Origin: an uncultured Maritimibacter sp.
Lineage (GTDB): Bacteria > Pseudomonadota > Alphaproteobacteria > Rhodobacterales > Rhodobacteraceae
Direction: 5' to 3'
DNA: 64,000 nucleotides
Assembly (NCBI GenBank): GCA_913063035.1
Contig: CAJXYS010000001.1
Coordinates: 62,001 to 126,000, forward strand
Under the pieces are notes generated by a model. The model saw only the letters and a program-made list of their open reading frames with translations, was not told the DNA's origin and did not search any database. Below, piece by piece: positions 44,397 to 54,042 of the stretch (its first letter is position 1; every line of letters starts with the position of its first letter). The translations under genes were made by a program, and so were the position numbers.

Positions 44397-45449
44397 ATGC
44401 AACGCTCCGCCGCGATCGCAGCCGAGACGAGGGCTTTCCCCGTGCAGACCTCCACCCACGCGCAGGCCGGGGCCAAGGTGCCCGACCTGCCCCAGGTCCA
44501 GCCACAGCGCAACCCCGGGACCGCGCTCGATCTGGACTGGGTCGCTGCCGTGCAGGCCAATACCAGCGCCATCGAACGCCGCGCAAAGACCCTGCCGGGG
44601 CGGCGGTCGGTCAAGAAGGACTGGCAGGCCGCGTGGCTGCTGCGCGCCATCACGCTGATCGACCTGACGACGCTCGCGGGAGACGACACGCCGGGCCGCG
44701 TGCGGCGGCTCTGCGCCAAGGCGCGCCACCCGGTCCGCGACGACCTGCTGGAGGCGCTCGGGATGACCGGGACGCGGCTCACCACGGGGGCGGTCTGCGT
44801 CTATCACGAAATGGTGCCGCCCGCGGTCGCCGCGCTTGCGGGCAGCGGTATCCCGGTCGCGGCGGTCTCGACGGGGTTTCCGGCCGGGCTCTCGCCGCTG
44901 CATCTCCGGATCGCGGAAATCGAGGAGTCGGTAAAGGCCGGCGCGGACGAGATCGACATCGTGATCTCGCGCCGCCACGTGCTGACCGGCGACTGGCAGG
45001 CGCTCTATGACGAGATGCGCGCCTTTCGCGCAGCCTGCGGCCCCGCGCATGTGAAGGCGATCCTGGCCACCGGGGAGCTCGGCACGCTGCGCAACGTGGC
45101 CCGGGCGAGCCTCGTGTGCATGATGGCCGGGGCCGATTTCATCAAGACCTCGACCGGCAAGGAGCCCGTCAACGCCACCCTGCCCGTCTCGCTGACCATG
45201 CTGCGCGCGATCCGCGACTACGGCGCACGCACCGGTCACGCCGTCGGCTTCAAGCCGGCGGGCGGAATTTCGAAGGCCAAGGATGCGCTGACCTGGATGA
45301 CCCTGATGAAAGAGGAACTGGGCGACGACTGGCTGCGCCCGCATCTCTTCCGCTTCGGCGCCTCGAGCCTGCTGGGCGATATCGAGCGCCAGCTCGAACA
45401 CCATGTCACCGGCCATTACTCGGCCGGCTACCGCCATCCGATGGGGTAA
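44397..45449 (+). CDS. deoC: Deoxyribose-phosphate aldolase, long (eukaryote-type) form
   Basis: The product is up to 350 residues. It cleaves 2-deoxyribose-5-phosphate to acetaldehyde and glyceraldehyde-3-phosphate. The Schiff-base lysine is Lys250 in FIKTSTGKEPVNAT, and KAILATGELGT and VGFKPAGGISKAKD are also present. From about residue 40 the whole chain follows the human DERA pattern (GTALDLDW, RRSVKKDWQAAWLL, DIERQLEHHVTGHY) rather than the shorter E. coli form. A GTG at 44442 with GAGGG upstream is a credible alternative start. The downstream aldehyde dehydrogenase could oxidise the acetaldehyde. Confidence 0.94.
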   Translation: MQRSAAIAAETRAFPVQTSTHAQAGAKVPDLPQVQPQRNPGTALDLDWVAAVQANTSAIERRAKTLPGRRSVKKDWQAAWLLRAITLIDLTTLAGDDTPGRVRRLCAKARHPVRDDLLEALGMTGTRLTTGAVCVYHEMVPPAVAALAGSGIPVAAVSTGFPAGLSPLHLRIAEIEESVKAGADEIDIVISRRHVLTGDWQALYDEMRAFRAACGPAHVKAILATGELGTLRNVARASLVCMMAGADFIKTSTGKEPVNATLPVSLTMLRAIRDYGARTGHAVGFKPAGGISKAKDALTWMTLMKEELGDDWLRPHLFRFGASSLLGDIERQLEHHVTGHYSAGYRHPMG

Positions 45450-45453
45450 GGCC

Positions 45454-47826
45454 ATGACCGTGAAAGAGATCTTCGAGACCATGGACTACGGCCCGGCCCC
45501 CGAGGATGCGCGCCCGGCGATGGACTGGCTGGAAGGTAACGACCGCCGGTTCGGACTGTTCATCGGTGGCGCGTTCCGCGCGCCTCTTTCCGGGCGGCAT
45601 TTCGAGACCGTGAACCCGGCAGACGAGGTGACCCTCGCCCATGTGGCCGAAGCCGGGGCCGCGGATGTGGACGCCGCCGTGGCCGCGGCCCGCAAGGCCC
45701 AGCCCGGCTGGGCTCGGCGCAGCGGGCATGCGCGGGCCCGGCATCTCTATGCCCTGGCCCGGCTGGTGCAGAAACACGCGCGGCTGCTCGCGGTGCTCGA
45801 GACGCTCGACAACGGCAAGCCCATCCGCGAGAGCCGCGACATCGATATCCCGCTCGTCGCGCGGCATTTCTACTATCATGCCGGTGCGGCGCAGCTGATG
45901 GAAACCGAGATGCCCGGCCAGGCGCCGCTGGGCGTCTGCGGGCAGGTGATCCCGTGGAACTTCCCGTTGCTGATGCTCGCCTGGAAAATCGCCCCGGCAC
46001 TGGCCATGGGCAACACGGTGGTGCTGAAACCCGCCGAGCAGACACCGCTGACCGCCCTGCTCTTCGCCGAGATCTGCCGGGAGGCCGGGCTGCCGGCGGG
46101 CGTCGTCAATATCCTGACCGGCGCCGGCGAGACCGGCGCGGCGCTTGTCGCGCATGCGGGCGTCGACAAGGTGGCCTTCACCGGGTCCACCACCATCGGT
46201 CGGCGCATCCGCGCGGCCACGGCCGGCCAGGGCAAGCGGCTGACGCTGGAACTCGGCGGCAAGTCGCCCTTCATCGTCTTCGACGACGCCGACCTGGACA
46301 GCGCCGTCGAGGGCCTGGTGGACGCGATCTGGTTCAACCAGGGCGAGGTCTGCTGCGCCGGCTCGCGGCTGCTGGTGCAGGAAAGCGTGGCGGACGGCTT
46401 TTATGCCAGGCTCAGGGCGCGGATGGACAAGCTGCGCGTGGGCGATCCTCTGGACAAGGCCGTGGACGTGGGCGCGATCGTGGATCGCGGCCAGCTCGAC
46501 CGGATCACGCGACTGGTCGAGGACGGCACCGCCGAGGGCGCACAGGTGCATCGCACCGCCGCGCCCCTGCCCGAGGGCGGCTGCTACTACCCGCCGACGC
46601 TGGTCACCGGCCTCGATCCGGCAGCCCCGCTGATGCAAGAGGAAATCTTCGGCCCGGTGCTGGTCTCCACCACGTTCCGCACACCTGCCGAGGCCGTGGC
46701 GCTGGCCAACAACACCCGCTACGGGCTGGCCGCGAGCGTCTGGTCGGAAAACATCAACCTCGCCCTCGACATCGCGCCGCGGCTGGCCGCGGGCGTGGTC
46801 TGGGTGAACGGCACCAACATGTTCGACGCCGCCGCGGGTTTCGGCGGGCGGCGCGAGTCGGGCTTCGGCCGCGAGGGCGGGCGCGAAGGGCTCTATGCCT
46901 ATACCCGGAAGATCCCGGCGGCGACGCCGAGACGGCTGGTCGCGCGACAGGGTGCAGCGCGCGCCGCCCCGCGCGCCGGCGACGGGATCGACCGCACCGC
47001 CAAGCTCTATATCGGCGGCAAGCAGGCCCGCCCGGACGGCGGCTATGCCATGCCCGTCGCCGGGCCGCGCGGCCGGCTCGCCGGGCATGTGGGGCTGGGC
47101 AACCGCAAGGATATCCGCAACGCCGTCGAGGCTGCCCGCAAGGCCGATGCCTGGGGGCGGACACATGGCCACCAGCGGGCGCAGATCCTCTACTTCATCG
47201 CGGAAAACCTGTCGGCCCGCGCGGCCGAGTTCGCCGCGCGCATCCGCGCGATGACCGGCCAACAGATCAAGGCCGCCACGGCCGAGGTGGACGCCGCGGT
47301 GCAGCGGCTCTTCACCTATGCCGCCTGGGCCGACAAGTATGACGGCGCGGCCCATGACGTGCCGATGCGCGGCATGGCGCTGGCCATGAACGAACCGGTG
47401 GGGGTGATCGGGGCGATCTGTTCCGACGCGGCGCCGCTGCTCGGGCTTGTGTCGGTGATGGGACCGGCGGTGGCGATGGGCAACACCTGCGTTCTGGTGC
47501 CCTCCGAGACCGCCCCGCTGGCGGCGACGGACTTCTACCAGGTGCTCGACACCTCGGACCTGCCGGGCGGCGTCGTCAACATCGTCACCGGCCGCCACGG
47601 CGACCTGGCCGGGCCGCTGGCCGGGCATCTCGACGTGGACGCGGTCTGGTGTTTCGGGGCGGCGGAACTTTCCGCCCCGATCGAGGCGGAGTCCGCCGGG
47701 AACCTGAAGCGGACATGGGTCAATGACGGCCTGGGCCGCGACTGGGCCGGGCCGGATGGCGAGGGGCAGGAGTTTCTGCGCCAGGCGACCGAGGTCAAGA
47801 ACATCTGGGTGCCCTGGGGCGCGTGA
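45454..47826 (+). CDS. Tandem-fused aldehyde dehydrogenase (second domain degenerate)
   Basis: The product is about 790 residues. The first ALDH domain (about 1-500) is complete, with general base Glu266 (LELGGKSP) and catalytic Cys300 (NQGEVCCAGSR). The second (about 520-790) repeats the ALDH N-terminal fold (KLYIGGKQARPDGGYAMPVA, AMGNTCVLVPSETAPLAATD) but stops before a catalytic Cys and lacks the Glu motif. Duplicated ALDHs of this type form a known small family. It starts 4 nt after deoC with TAAGG, so the two are co-expressed. Its likely role is to oxidise the acetaldehyde made by DeoC (inference). Its stop abuts that of the convergent DUF1523 gene. Confidence 0.9.
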   Translation: MTVKEIFETMDYGPAPEDARPAMDWLEGNDRRFGLFIGGAFRAPLSGRHFETVNPADEVTLAHVAEAGAADVDAAVAAARKAQPGWARRSGHARARHLYALARLVQKHARLLAVLETLDNGKPIRESRDIDIPLVARHFYYHAGAAQLMETEMPGQAPLGVCGQVIPWNFPLLMLAWKIAPALAMGNTVVLKPAEQTPLTALLFAEICREAGLPAGVVNILTGAGETGAALVAHAGVDKVAFTGSTTIGRRIRAATAGQGKRLTLELGGKSPFIVFDDADLDSAVEGLVDAIWFNQGEVCCAGSRLLVQESVADGFYARLRARMDKLRVGDPLDKAVDVGAIVDRGQLDRITRLVEDGTAEGAQVHRTAAPLPEGGCYYPPTLVTGLDPAAPLMQEEIFGPVLVSTTFRTPAEAVALANNTRYGLAASVWSENINLALDIAPRLAAGVVWVNGTNMFDAAAGFGGRRESGFGREGGREGLYAYTRKIPAATPRRLVARQGAARAAPRAGDGIDRTAKLYIGGKQARPDGGYAMPVAGPRGRLAGHVGLGNRKDIRNAVEAARKADAWGRTHGHQRAQILYFIAENLSARAAEFAARIRAMTGQQIKAATAEVDAAVQRLFTYAAWADKYDGAAHDVPMRGMALAMNEPVGVIGAICSDAAPLLGLVSVMGPAVAMGNTCVLVPSETAPLAATDFYQVLDTSDLPGGVVNIVTGRHGDLAGPLAGHLDVDAVWCFGAAELSAPIEAESAGNLKRTWVNDGLGRDWAGPDGEGQEFLRQATEVKNIWVPWGA

Positions 47827-48420
47827 TCAGCGCCCCGAGAAGAACCGCCTGACCCGCTGCCACAATCCGCTGGCGCGGTCGCCCATCTCGTCCCAGCTTT
47901 CGTCGATATCCTCGAGCACCGGGTCGATGCGGCGGCGCCGGAAACGCTGGATGCGGCGGTAGATCGCAAAGAGCGCCAGGGCCAGAACGGTCAGGAAGAT
48001 CACGTTGAACCAGGGGAAGAAGCTCGCCGCCGGTCCGGTGACCTCGCGCAGGCTGACCGCGTTCGGGAACATCGAGAAGAGCGGGATCCGCCAGCCGTAA
48101 TGGGTCACCGCCACCCATTGGTCGGTCTTGGCCAGGCTCTGCGCCTCGGCGGTCAGGTCGCCGGTGTCGAACTTGAAGTAGAAGGGAAACCCCCACCCCG
48201 TGTCCTCGTTGCGGTACACGCGCGGGCGGCCTTCCTCGGTCCGGGCATTGATGAACCGCACGTCGCGGCTCATGATCTCGCCGTCGCCGCGGGTGACGTC
48301 CTCGCGCTTCACGTCGGTTCCCACGATCTGCACGATGTCGCGCTGCGGCAGCGACCAGTGCAGCAGCCCCACGAAGGCGGCAAGCACAGCGGCGATCACC
48401 CCCCATTTCACATAAGCCAT
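47827..48420 (-). CDS. DUF1523 family membrane-associated protein
   Basis: The 197-residue protein has an N-terminal helix (VKWGVIAAVLAAFVGLLHWS) and a second helix near residues 135-155 (WFNVIFLTVLALALFAIYRR). Between them is a periplasmic domain with DVKREDVTRGDGEIMSRDVR and GWGFPFYFKFDTGDL. This fits the DUF1523 family, whose function is unknown. A GAGGAGAG ribosome site precedes the ATG. Confidence 0.85.
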   Translation of the reverse strand: MAYVKWGVIAAVLAAFVGLLHWSLPQRDIVQIVGTDVKREDVTRGDGEIMSRDVRFINARTEEGRPRVYRNEDTGWGFPFYFKFDTGDLTAEAQSLAKTDQWVAVTHYGWRIPLFSMFPNAVSLREVTGPAASFFPWFNVIFLTVLALALFAIYRRIQRFRRRRIDPVLEDIDESWDEMGDRASGLWQRVRRFFSGR

Positions 48421-48549
48421 GGCACTCTCCTCGTTTGGCGGGCTGATAGCAGCGCGCGGCAGGGCTGGCCATGCCCGATATGGGGCGCGCGGCCCGCGGA
48501 TGGAAGATGCGGATTGCCGGCACGTTGGGCGGCCGCTAGGCTCCGCGCC

Positions 48550-49842
48550 ATGACCGCACCCGCCGACATGGACCGCCTGACCGCCGAGATCGACGCCCGG
48601 CGCGACGACCTGGTCGCCCTGACGCAGGCGCTGATCCGCATTCCCACGCTGAACCCGCCGGGCCGGCATTACCGCGACATCTGCGAGGCGCTGAAGCCCC
48701 GGCTGCACGCCGCGGGATTCACGGTGCAGCTGTTGCGGGCCGAAGGCGCGCGGGCCGACAGCGACAAGTACCCGCGCTGGAACCTCCTTGCCCGGCGCGA
48801 GGGCACGCGCCCCGGGGACTGCGTTCATTTCAACGGCCACACGGACGTGGTCGAGGTCGGCCAGGGCTGGTCGACCGACCCCTTCGGCGGCACGGTGAAG
48901 GACGGCCGCGTCTATGGCCGCGGGGCCTGTGACATGAAAGGCGGCATCGCCACGGCGATCGTCGCCGCGGAGGCCTTCGTCGCCTGCTTTCCGGACCATG
49001 CCGGCGCGATCGAGATCTCGGCCACGGCGGACGAGGAATCGGGCGGCTACGGCGGCGTCGCCTGGATGGCGGACCAGGGCTATTTCACGCCCGAGCGCGT
49101 CCAGCACGTGATCATCCCCGAACCGCTGAACAAGGACCGCGTCTGCCTCGGCCACCGGGGCGTCTGGTGGGCCGAGATCGAGACCAAGGGGCGGATCGCC
49201 CACGGGTCGATGCCGTTCCTCGGCGACTGCGCGGTGCGCCACATGGGCGCCGTGCTGGCCGAGATGGAGGAGCACCTCTTCCCGCTGCTCGCCTCGAAGC
49301 ACACCGATATGCCGGTGGTGCCGGACGGGGCGAAGCAATCCACCCTGAACATCAACTCGATCCATGGCGGCGAGCCGGAACACGAGGCGGGCTATGACGG
49401 GTTCCCGGCGCCCTGCGTGCCGGACCGCTGCCGCATCGTGATCGACCGCCGCTTCCTCATCGAGGAAGATATCGCCACCGTGAAGGCCGAGATCCGCGCG
49501 ATGATGGAGCATATCAAGGCGGGCCGGCCGGGTTTCGACTACGAGATCCGGGACATGCACGAGGTGGTGCCGTCCATGACCGAGCGCGACGCGCCCGTCG
49601 TCCGGACCGTCAGCGCCGCGATCGAGCGCGTGCTGGCCCGCGCGCCGGATTACGTCGTCAGCCCCGGAACATACGACCAGAAGCACATCGACCGGATCGG
49701 GCGCATGAAGAACTGCATCGCCTATGGCCCGGGGATCCTCGACCTGGCCCACCAGCCGGACGAATGGGTCGGGATCGACGACATGGCCGACAGCGCGAAG
49801 GTGCTGACGCTGACGCTGGCCGAACTGCTGCTGGCGCGCTGA
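48550..49842 (+). CDS. M20-family deacylase/peptidase (ArgE/DapE group)
   Basis: The 430-residue metallohydrolase has the zinc ligands in HFNGHTDVVEVGQGW and GRGACDMKGGIATAI, and the catalytic Glu pair in ATADEESGGYGG. The dimerisation domain is present in the middle. Relatives remove N-acyl groups from amino acids (acetylornithine, succinyl-diaminopimelate). The exact substrate is not evident. It is followed 77 nt later by an ABC substrate-binding protein, which hints at peptide or acylated amino-acid use. Confidence 0.9.
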   Translation: MTAPADMDRLTAEIDARRDDLVALTQALIRIPTLNPPGRHYRDICEALKPRLHAAGFTVQLLRAEGARADSDKYPRWNLLARREGTRPGDCVHFNGHTDVVEVGQGWSTDPFGGTVKDGRVYGRGACDMKGGIATAIVAAEAFVACFPDHAGAIEISATADEESGGYGGVAWMADQGYFTPERVQHVIIPEPLNKDRVCLGHRGVWWAEIETKGRIAHGSMPFLGDCAVRHMGAVLAEMEEHLFPLLASKHTDMPVVPDGAKQSTLNINSIHGGEPEHEAGYDGFPAPCVPDRCRIVIDRRFLIEEDIATVKAEIRAMMEHIKAGRPGFDYEIRDMHEVVPSMTERDAPVVRTVSAAIERVLARAPDYVVSPGTYDQKHIDRIGRMKNCIAYGPGILDLAHQPDEWVGIDDMADSAKVLTLTLAELLLAR

Positions 49843-49919
49843 CCGCGCCCGGCACTTCCCAAGCCGCGGGCTTTCGGGATAGCCTGCGGCCAAAGACAGA
49901 CCCACGGGGAGGGACATCC

Positions 49920-51395
49920 ATGTTGAAGCGCCTGACAACCGTCGCCGCCGCCGCGCTGCTGGCCGGCGCGACCGCCGCCGCCGCCCAGACCGACATCACG
50001 ATCGGGATGCAGCTGGAGCCGCCCAACCTGGACCCGACCGGCGGCGCCGCGGCCGCCATCGACGAGGTCGTTTACGCCAATATCTTCGAGGGTCTCACCC
50101 GCTACCAGGCCGACGGCTCGATCGCGCCGGCCCTGGCCGAGAGCTGGGAGATTTCCGGCGACGGCGCGGTCTACACCTTTGACCTGCGCGCGGGCGTGAC
50201 CTTCCACGACGGCTCCGAGATGACCGCCGAGGACGTGAAATTCACGCTCGACCGTGCCCGGGCCGAGGAGTCGACCAACGCGCAAAAGGCGCTCTTCGCC
50301 GGGATCACCGATGTCGAGGTGATCGATCCGCTGACCGTGCGGGTCACGCTCTCGGCGCCGGATGGCGGTTTCCTGACCAAGATGGCCTGGGGCGACGCGG
50401 TGATCGTGGCGCCCGAATCCATCGACAAGGCCGCGACCGCGCCGGTCGGCACCGGCCCCTTCATGTTCGAGGAATGGGTCAAGGGCGACCGGGTCGAGAT
50501 CGTGCGCAACCCCGATTACTGGGGCGAGGCCCCGGCGCTCGAGTCCGCGACCTTCAAGTTCATCTCGGACCCGACGGCGGCGTTCTCAGCCATGATGGCC
50601 GAGGACATCGACGCCTTCCCGGGCTATCCCGCGCCGGAAACGCTGGCCCAGTTCGAGGCCGATCCGCGGTTCCAGCTGCTGATCGGCTCGACCGAGGGCG
50701 AAACGATCCTGTCGACCAACAACGCCGACGAGGTGCTGTCGGACATCCGCGTTCGGCAGGCCATCGCCCACGCGATCGACCGCCAGGAGATCATCGACGG
50801 GGCGATGTTCGGGTACGGCACGCCCATCGGCACCCATTTCGCCCCGCATCACCCCGATTACGTGGACCTCACCGGCCAGTCCGCCCACGATCCGGACAAG
50901 TCCCGCGCGCTGCTGGAAGAGGCCGGCCATGGCGAGGGGCTGACGCTCTCGCTGAAGCTGCCGCCGCCCTCCTACGCCCGGCGTGGCGGAGAGATCGTGG
51001 CCGCGCAGCTGCGCGAGGTGGGGATCGAGACCGAGATCGAGAACCTCGAATGGGCGCAATGGCTGGAACAGGTCTTCAAGGGCACGGATTACGACCTGAC
51101 CATCGTCAGCCATACCGAGCCGATGGATATCGGCATCTATGCCCGCCCGGACTACTACTTCAACTACGACAGCCCGGAGTTCCAGGCGCTGATGGAACAG
51201 CTGACCCAGGCGACCGATCCGACGAAACGCTCAGAGCTGATGAAGGCCGCGCAGCGCCACATCGCCGACGATTTCGTCAACGGCTATCTCTTCCAGCTCG
51301 CCCGGACGGGCGTGGCCCGGGCGGAGCTGCGCGGGCTCTGGGAAAACGCGCCGACCCAGGCGAACGATCTCACCGGCGTCTACTGGGAAGAGTGA
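49920..51395 (+). CDS. Oligopeptide-type ABC transporter, substrate-binding protein
   Basis: The 491-residue family-5 (DppA/OppA) solute-binding protein has a signal peptide (cut after TAAAA). Hallmarks are YANIFEGLTRYQADGSIAPA, LRAGVTFHDGSEMTAEDVKF and RVRQAIAHAIDRQEII. No lipobox cysteine is present, so it should be free in the periplasm. It is separated from the permease genes at 54043 by a DMT transporter and creatinase, an unusual split if they form one system. GGGAGGGAC precedes the ATG. Confidence 0.93.
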   Translation: MLKRLTTVAAAALLAGATAAAAQTDITIGMQLEPPNLDPTGGAAAAIDEVVYANIFEGLTRYQADGSIAPALAESWEISGDGAVYTFDLRAGVTFHDGSEMTAEDVKFTLDRARAEESTNAQKALFAGITDVEVIDPLTVRVTLSAPDGGFLTKMAWGDAVIVAPESIDKAATAPVGTGPFMFEEWVKGDRVEIVRNPDYWGEAPALESATFKFISDPTAAFSAMMAEDIDAFPGYPAPETLAQFEADPRFQLLIGSTEGETILSTNNADEVLSDIRVRQAIAHAIDRQEIIDGAMFGYGTPIGTHFAPHHPDYVDLTGQSAHDPDKSRALLEEAGHGEGLTLSLKLPPPSYARRGGEIVAAQLREVGIETEIENLEWAQWLEQVFKGTDYDLTIVSHTEPMDIGIYARPDYYFNYDSPEFQALMEQLTQATDPTKRSELMKAAQRHIADDFVNGYLFQLARTGVARAELRGLWENAPTQANDLTGVYWEE

Positions 51396-51503
51396 CACCG
51401 ACCGTCGCCGGCCGGCCGCCCGTGCCGCACACTTGACGGCGCGGGAGGCCGGTGCGAACCATCGGGCTGAGCCGGGCCATTTCGCCCGGCCCGGGACCCG
51501 ACC

Positions 51504-52493
51504 ATGACAACGCCAGAGAGCACCGCGCCCGACCGGCCGGCCGTCGGCATCGCCCTTATCCTGCTGGGCGTGACGGCCATCTCGGTCAACGACATGCTGA
51601 TCAAGCAGCTCTCGGGCGGCTACCCGCTGCACCAGCTCGTCTTCACGCGGTCGGCCATCGCGCTGGTCTTCACCCTGGTCCTGGTGCGACTCGAAGGCGG
51701 CTGGCACCTCCTGAAAACGGATCGCCCGCTGCTGCATCTCTTCCGCGGTCTCTGCATCGTGGTGGCGAACATGTCCTTCTTCGCCGCCATTGCCGTGCTG
51801 CCCCTGGCCGAGGCGACGGCGCTCTTTTTCGCCGCCCCCCTCTTCATCACGGTGCTGTCGGTCCCGATCCTCGGCGAGAAGGTCGGACCGCTCCGGATCG
51901 GGGCGGTCGTGGTCGGTTTCCTCGGGGTGGTGATCATGCAGCGCCCCTGGGCCGGCGAGGCCACGCTCGACGTGCCGCGGGCCGTGCTGCTGCTGCCGGT
52001 CTTCGCCGCGCTCATGTACGCGATGATGCAACTCATGACCCGCAAGCTCGGCGTCGGCGCGCGGGCCTCGGCGATGGCGGTCTACATCCAGGGCAGCTTC
52101 CTGCTGGTCTCGGCGCTGTTCTGGCTCGTGGCCGGCGACGGGCGCTTCGCCGCCGGGATGGAAAACGAGAGCCTGCGTTTCCTGCTGCGGGCGTGGATCT
52201 GGCCCGAGGGCACGGACCGCTGGCTGTTCCTCGGTCTCGGGCTCTGCTCGGCGGTGATCGGCTATTGCCTCTCGGCGGCCTATCGCATCGCCAGCGCGGC
52301 GACGGTCGCCCCCTTCGAATATGTCGGGCTGCCGCTGGCGGTGCTCTGGGGCTGGGCGATCTGGGGCGATCTGCCCGCCCCCGAGGTCTGGGCCGGTATC
52401 GCGCTGATCGTGGGCGCGGGGCTCTTCGTCTTCCTGCGCGAGCGTCAGAAGGCCCGCCCGGTGGCCAGCCGGCGGCCCGCGCGGCGCCACTGA
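51504..52493 (+). CDS. DMT-superfamily (EamA) transporter
   Basis: The 329-residue membrane protein has ten predicted helices in two EamA repeats (IALILLGVTAISVNDMLIKQ; SVPILGEKVGPLRIGAVVVG; the second repeat from about 150). Such carriers export or import amino acids, nucleosides or other metabolites. The substrate is unknown. It lies between the ABC binding protein and the convergent creatinase gene. Confidence 0.92.
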   Translation: MTTPESTAPDRPAVGIALILLGVTAISVNDMLIKQLSGGYPLHQLVFTRSAIALVFTLVLVRLEGGWHLLKTDRPLLHLFRGLCIVVANMSFFAAIAVLPLAEATALFFAAPLFITVLSVPILGEKVGPLRIGAVVVGFLGVVIMQRPWAGEATLDVPRAVLLLPVFAALMYAMMQLMTRKLGVGARASAMAVYIQGSFLLVSALFWLVAGDGRFAAGMENESLRFLLRAWIWPEGTDRWLFLGLGLCSAVIGYCLSAAYRIASAATVAPFEYVGLPLAVLWGWAIWGDLPAPEVWAGIALIVGAGLFVFLRERQKARPVASRRPARRH

Positions 52494-52512
52494 CGCCGCA
52501 CGGGCCTGTCGC

Positions 52513-53727
52513 CTATCCGACCACGTTGAACGCCGGGCCGTAGGGATAGCCGGTGATGTTCTCGGCCCCGTCCGCGGTCACCACGAGGATGTCGTGCTCG
52601 CGGTAGCCGCCCGCGCCCGGCTGACCGTCCGGGATCGTAAGCATCGGCTCCATCGACACGACCATGCCGGGTTCCAGCACGGTGTCGATGTCCTCGCGCA
52701 GCTCGAGGCCGGCTTCGCGGCCGTAGTAATGGCTGAGAATCCCGAAGCTGTGGCCGTAGCCGAAGCTGCGATACCGCAGCAGATCGCGGTCGGCGAAGAA
52801 GGCGTTGATCTCGGCGGTGATGCCGGAACAGCTCGCCCCCGGCCGGATCAGCGAGATGCCGAGCTCGTGGGCCGCGACGTTGGCCTCCCAGATCTCGCGC
52901 GACGCCGGGTCGACCGCGCCGAGGAACATCGTGCGTTCCAGTGCCGTGTAGTAGCCCGAGATCATCGGAAAGGTATTGAGGCTCAGGATATCGCCCCGCG
53001 CGAGGGCGCGCCCGGTGACCGGGTTGTGCGCCCCGTCGGTGTTGAGACCCGACTGGAACCAGACCCAGGTGTCGCGGTACTCGGCCTCGGGAAAGCGACG
53101 TGCGATCTCGCGCTCCATCGCGTCGCGCCCGGCCATGGCGACGTCGATCTCGCGCGTGCCTTCGCGGACCGCCTCGCGGATCGCGTAGCCGCCGACATCG
53201 GCCACCGCGGCGCCCTGGCGGATCAGGTCGATCTCCGCGGGCGATTTGTGCATGCGCTGGCGCATGGTGGCCGGGGCGATGTCCACCGTCGCGGCCGGGG
53301 CAAGGAACGCCTGCAGCTTCCCGGACTGTTCCAGCGTGAGGTGATCGCCCTCGTAGCCGATCCGCCCGCCGGTGCCCGCGACCGACCGGACCGCGCGCCA
53401 GAAATTGTCGCGCGCCCAATCGGTATAGGTGATGTTGTCGCCGGCCGAGCGGCGCCAGGGCTGGCCCGCGTCGATCCCGGCCGAGATCGTCACGCAATCC
53501 GCCGGCGTGACCACGCAGGCATAGGGCCGCCCGAAGGCGCAGTAGAGAAAGCCGGCGTAATAGGCGACGTTCTGCATCGAGGTGAGAACCACGGCCGTCA
53601 CGCCCGCCTCGTCCATCGCCGCGCGCAGCCCGGCCAGGCGCGCGGCGTATTCTTCCGCCGCGAACGGCAGCGCGGCCTTCTCGCCGTTGTGGAAACGATA
53701 GAATTCCGGTCTCTGGGTATCTGTCAT
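52513..53727 (-). CDS. Creatinase (creatine amidinohydrolase)
   Basis: The 404-residue protein has the pita-bread fold of the M24 family and follows the Pseudomonas creatinase sequence closely through its length. Examples are FLYCAFGRPYACVVTPADC, WVWFQSGLNTDGAHNPVTG, FGYGHSFGILSHYYGREAG, VLEPGMVVSMEPMLTIP and NITGYPYGPAFNVV. Creatinase hydrolyses creatine to sarcosine and urea without a metal. The match is far better than to Xaa-Pro aminopeptidases of the same fold. GGAGGTCG precedes the ATG. It is divergent from the ABC permease operon. No creatininase or sarcosine oxidase gene is in the window. Confidence 0.93.
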   Translation of the reverse strand: MTDTQRPEFYRFHNGEKAALPFAAEEYAARLAGLRAAMDEAGVTAVVLTSMQNVAYYAGFLYCAFGRPYACVVTPADCVTISAGIDAGQPWRRSAGDNITYTDWARDNFWRAVRSVAGTGGRIGYEGDHLTLEQSGKLQAFLAPAATVDIAPATMRQRMHKSPAEIDLIRQGAAVADVGGYAIREAVREGTREIDVAMAGRDAMEREIARRFPEAEYRDTWVWFQSGLNTDGAHNPVTGRALARGDILSLNTFPMISGYYTALERTMFLGAVDPASREIWEANVAAHELGISLIRPGASCSGITAEINAFFADRDLLRYRSFGYGHSFGILSHYYGREAGLELREDIDTVLEPGMVVSMEPMLTIPDGQPGAGGYREHDILVVTADGAENITGYPYGPAFNVVG

Positions 53728-54042
53728 CTTCGACCTCCGTCCACGGGGGCCGGTGCGCCCGGACCCCTCGAAAGGTCCCGGCGTGCAGGACGACAGCGGG
53801 CGATCCGCCCGCGAGCGCGGGGCCACGTGCCGGCCCCGGTGGCGACGCCATCGCCACGGCTCGGCGCCGTTATCGGATGGAATCACCGGCCTGGCAAGCC
53901 CGGCGCGCCCTGCGGGCGCGGATTTCATGCGCGCCGCGCAGGGGATATTTGGACCACTTGGACGGGCCGGTCGCGCTTCGGGCTGGACCCCCGTGCAGGC
54001 CGCGCCTAGGCTCGGGCCGGACCAGGGAGGACCCTCGCCGGA
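53728..54042. other. Divergent intergenic region between creatinase and the ABC permease operon
   Basis: This 315-nt stretch has no supported gene. It must hold the promoters of creatinase (minus) and of the dppB-like gene (plus), but I see no clear -35/-10 pair or operator. It contains copy B of the interspersed repeat at 53908-53968, and GGGAGGA lies about 10 nt before the permease ATG. Confidence 0.6.
53908..53968 (+). repeat. Interspersed intergenic repeat, copy B
   Basis: A hairpin CGCGCCC-TGC-GGGCGCG is followed by GATTTCATGC, GCGCCGCGCA, GGGGATATTT and CCACTTGGAC. The order of elements matches copy A at 25196-25253. The stem sequence differs between copies but remains paired, and the TGC loop is the same. 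Confidence 0.65.
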
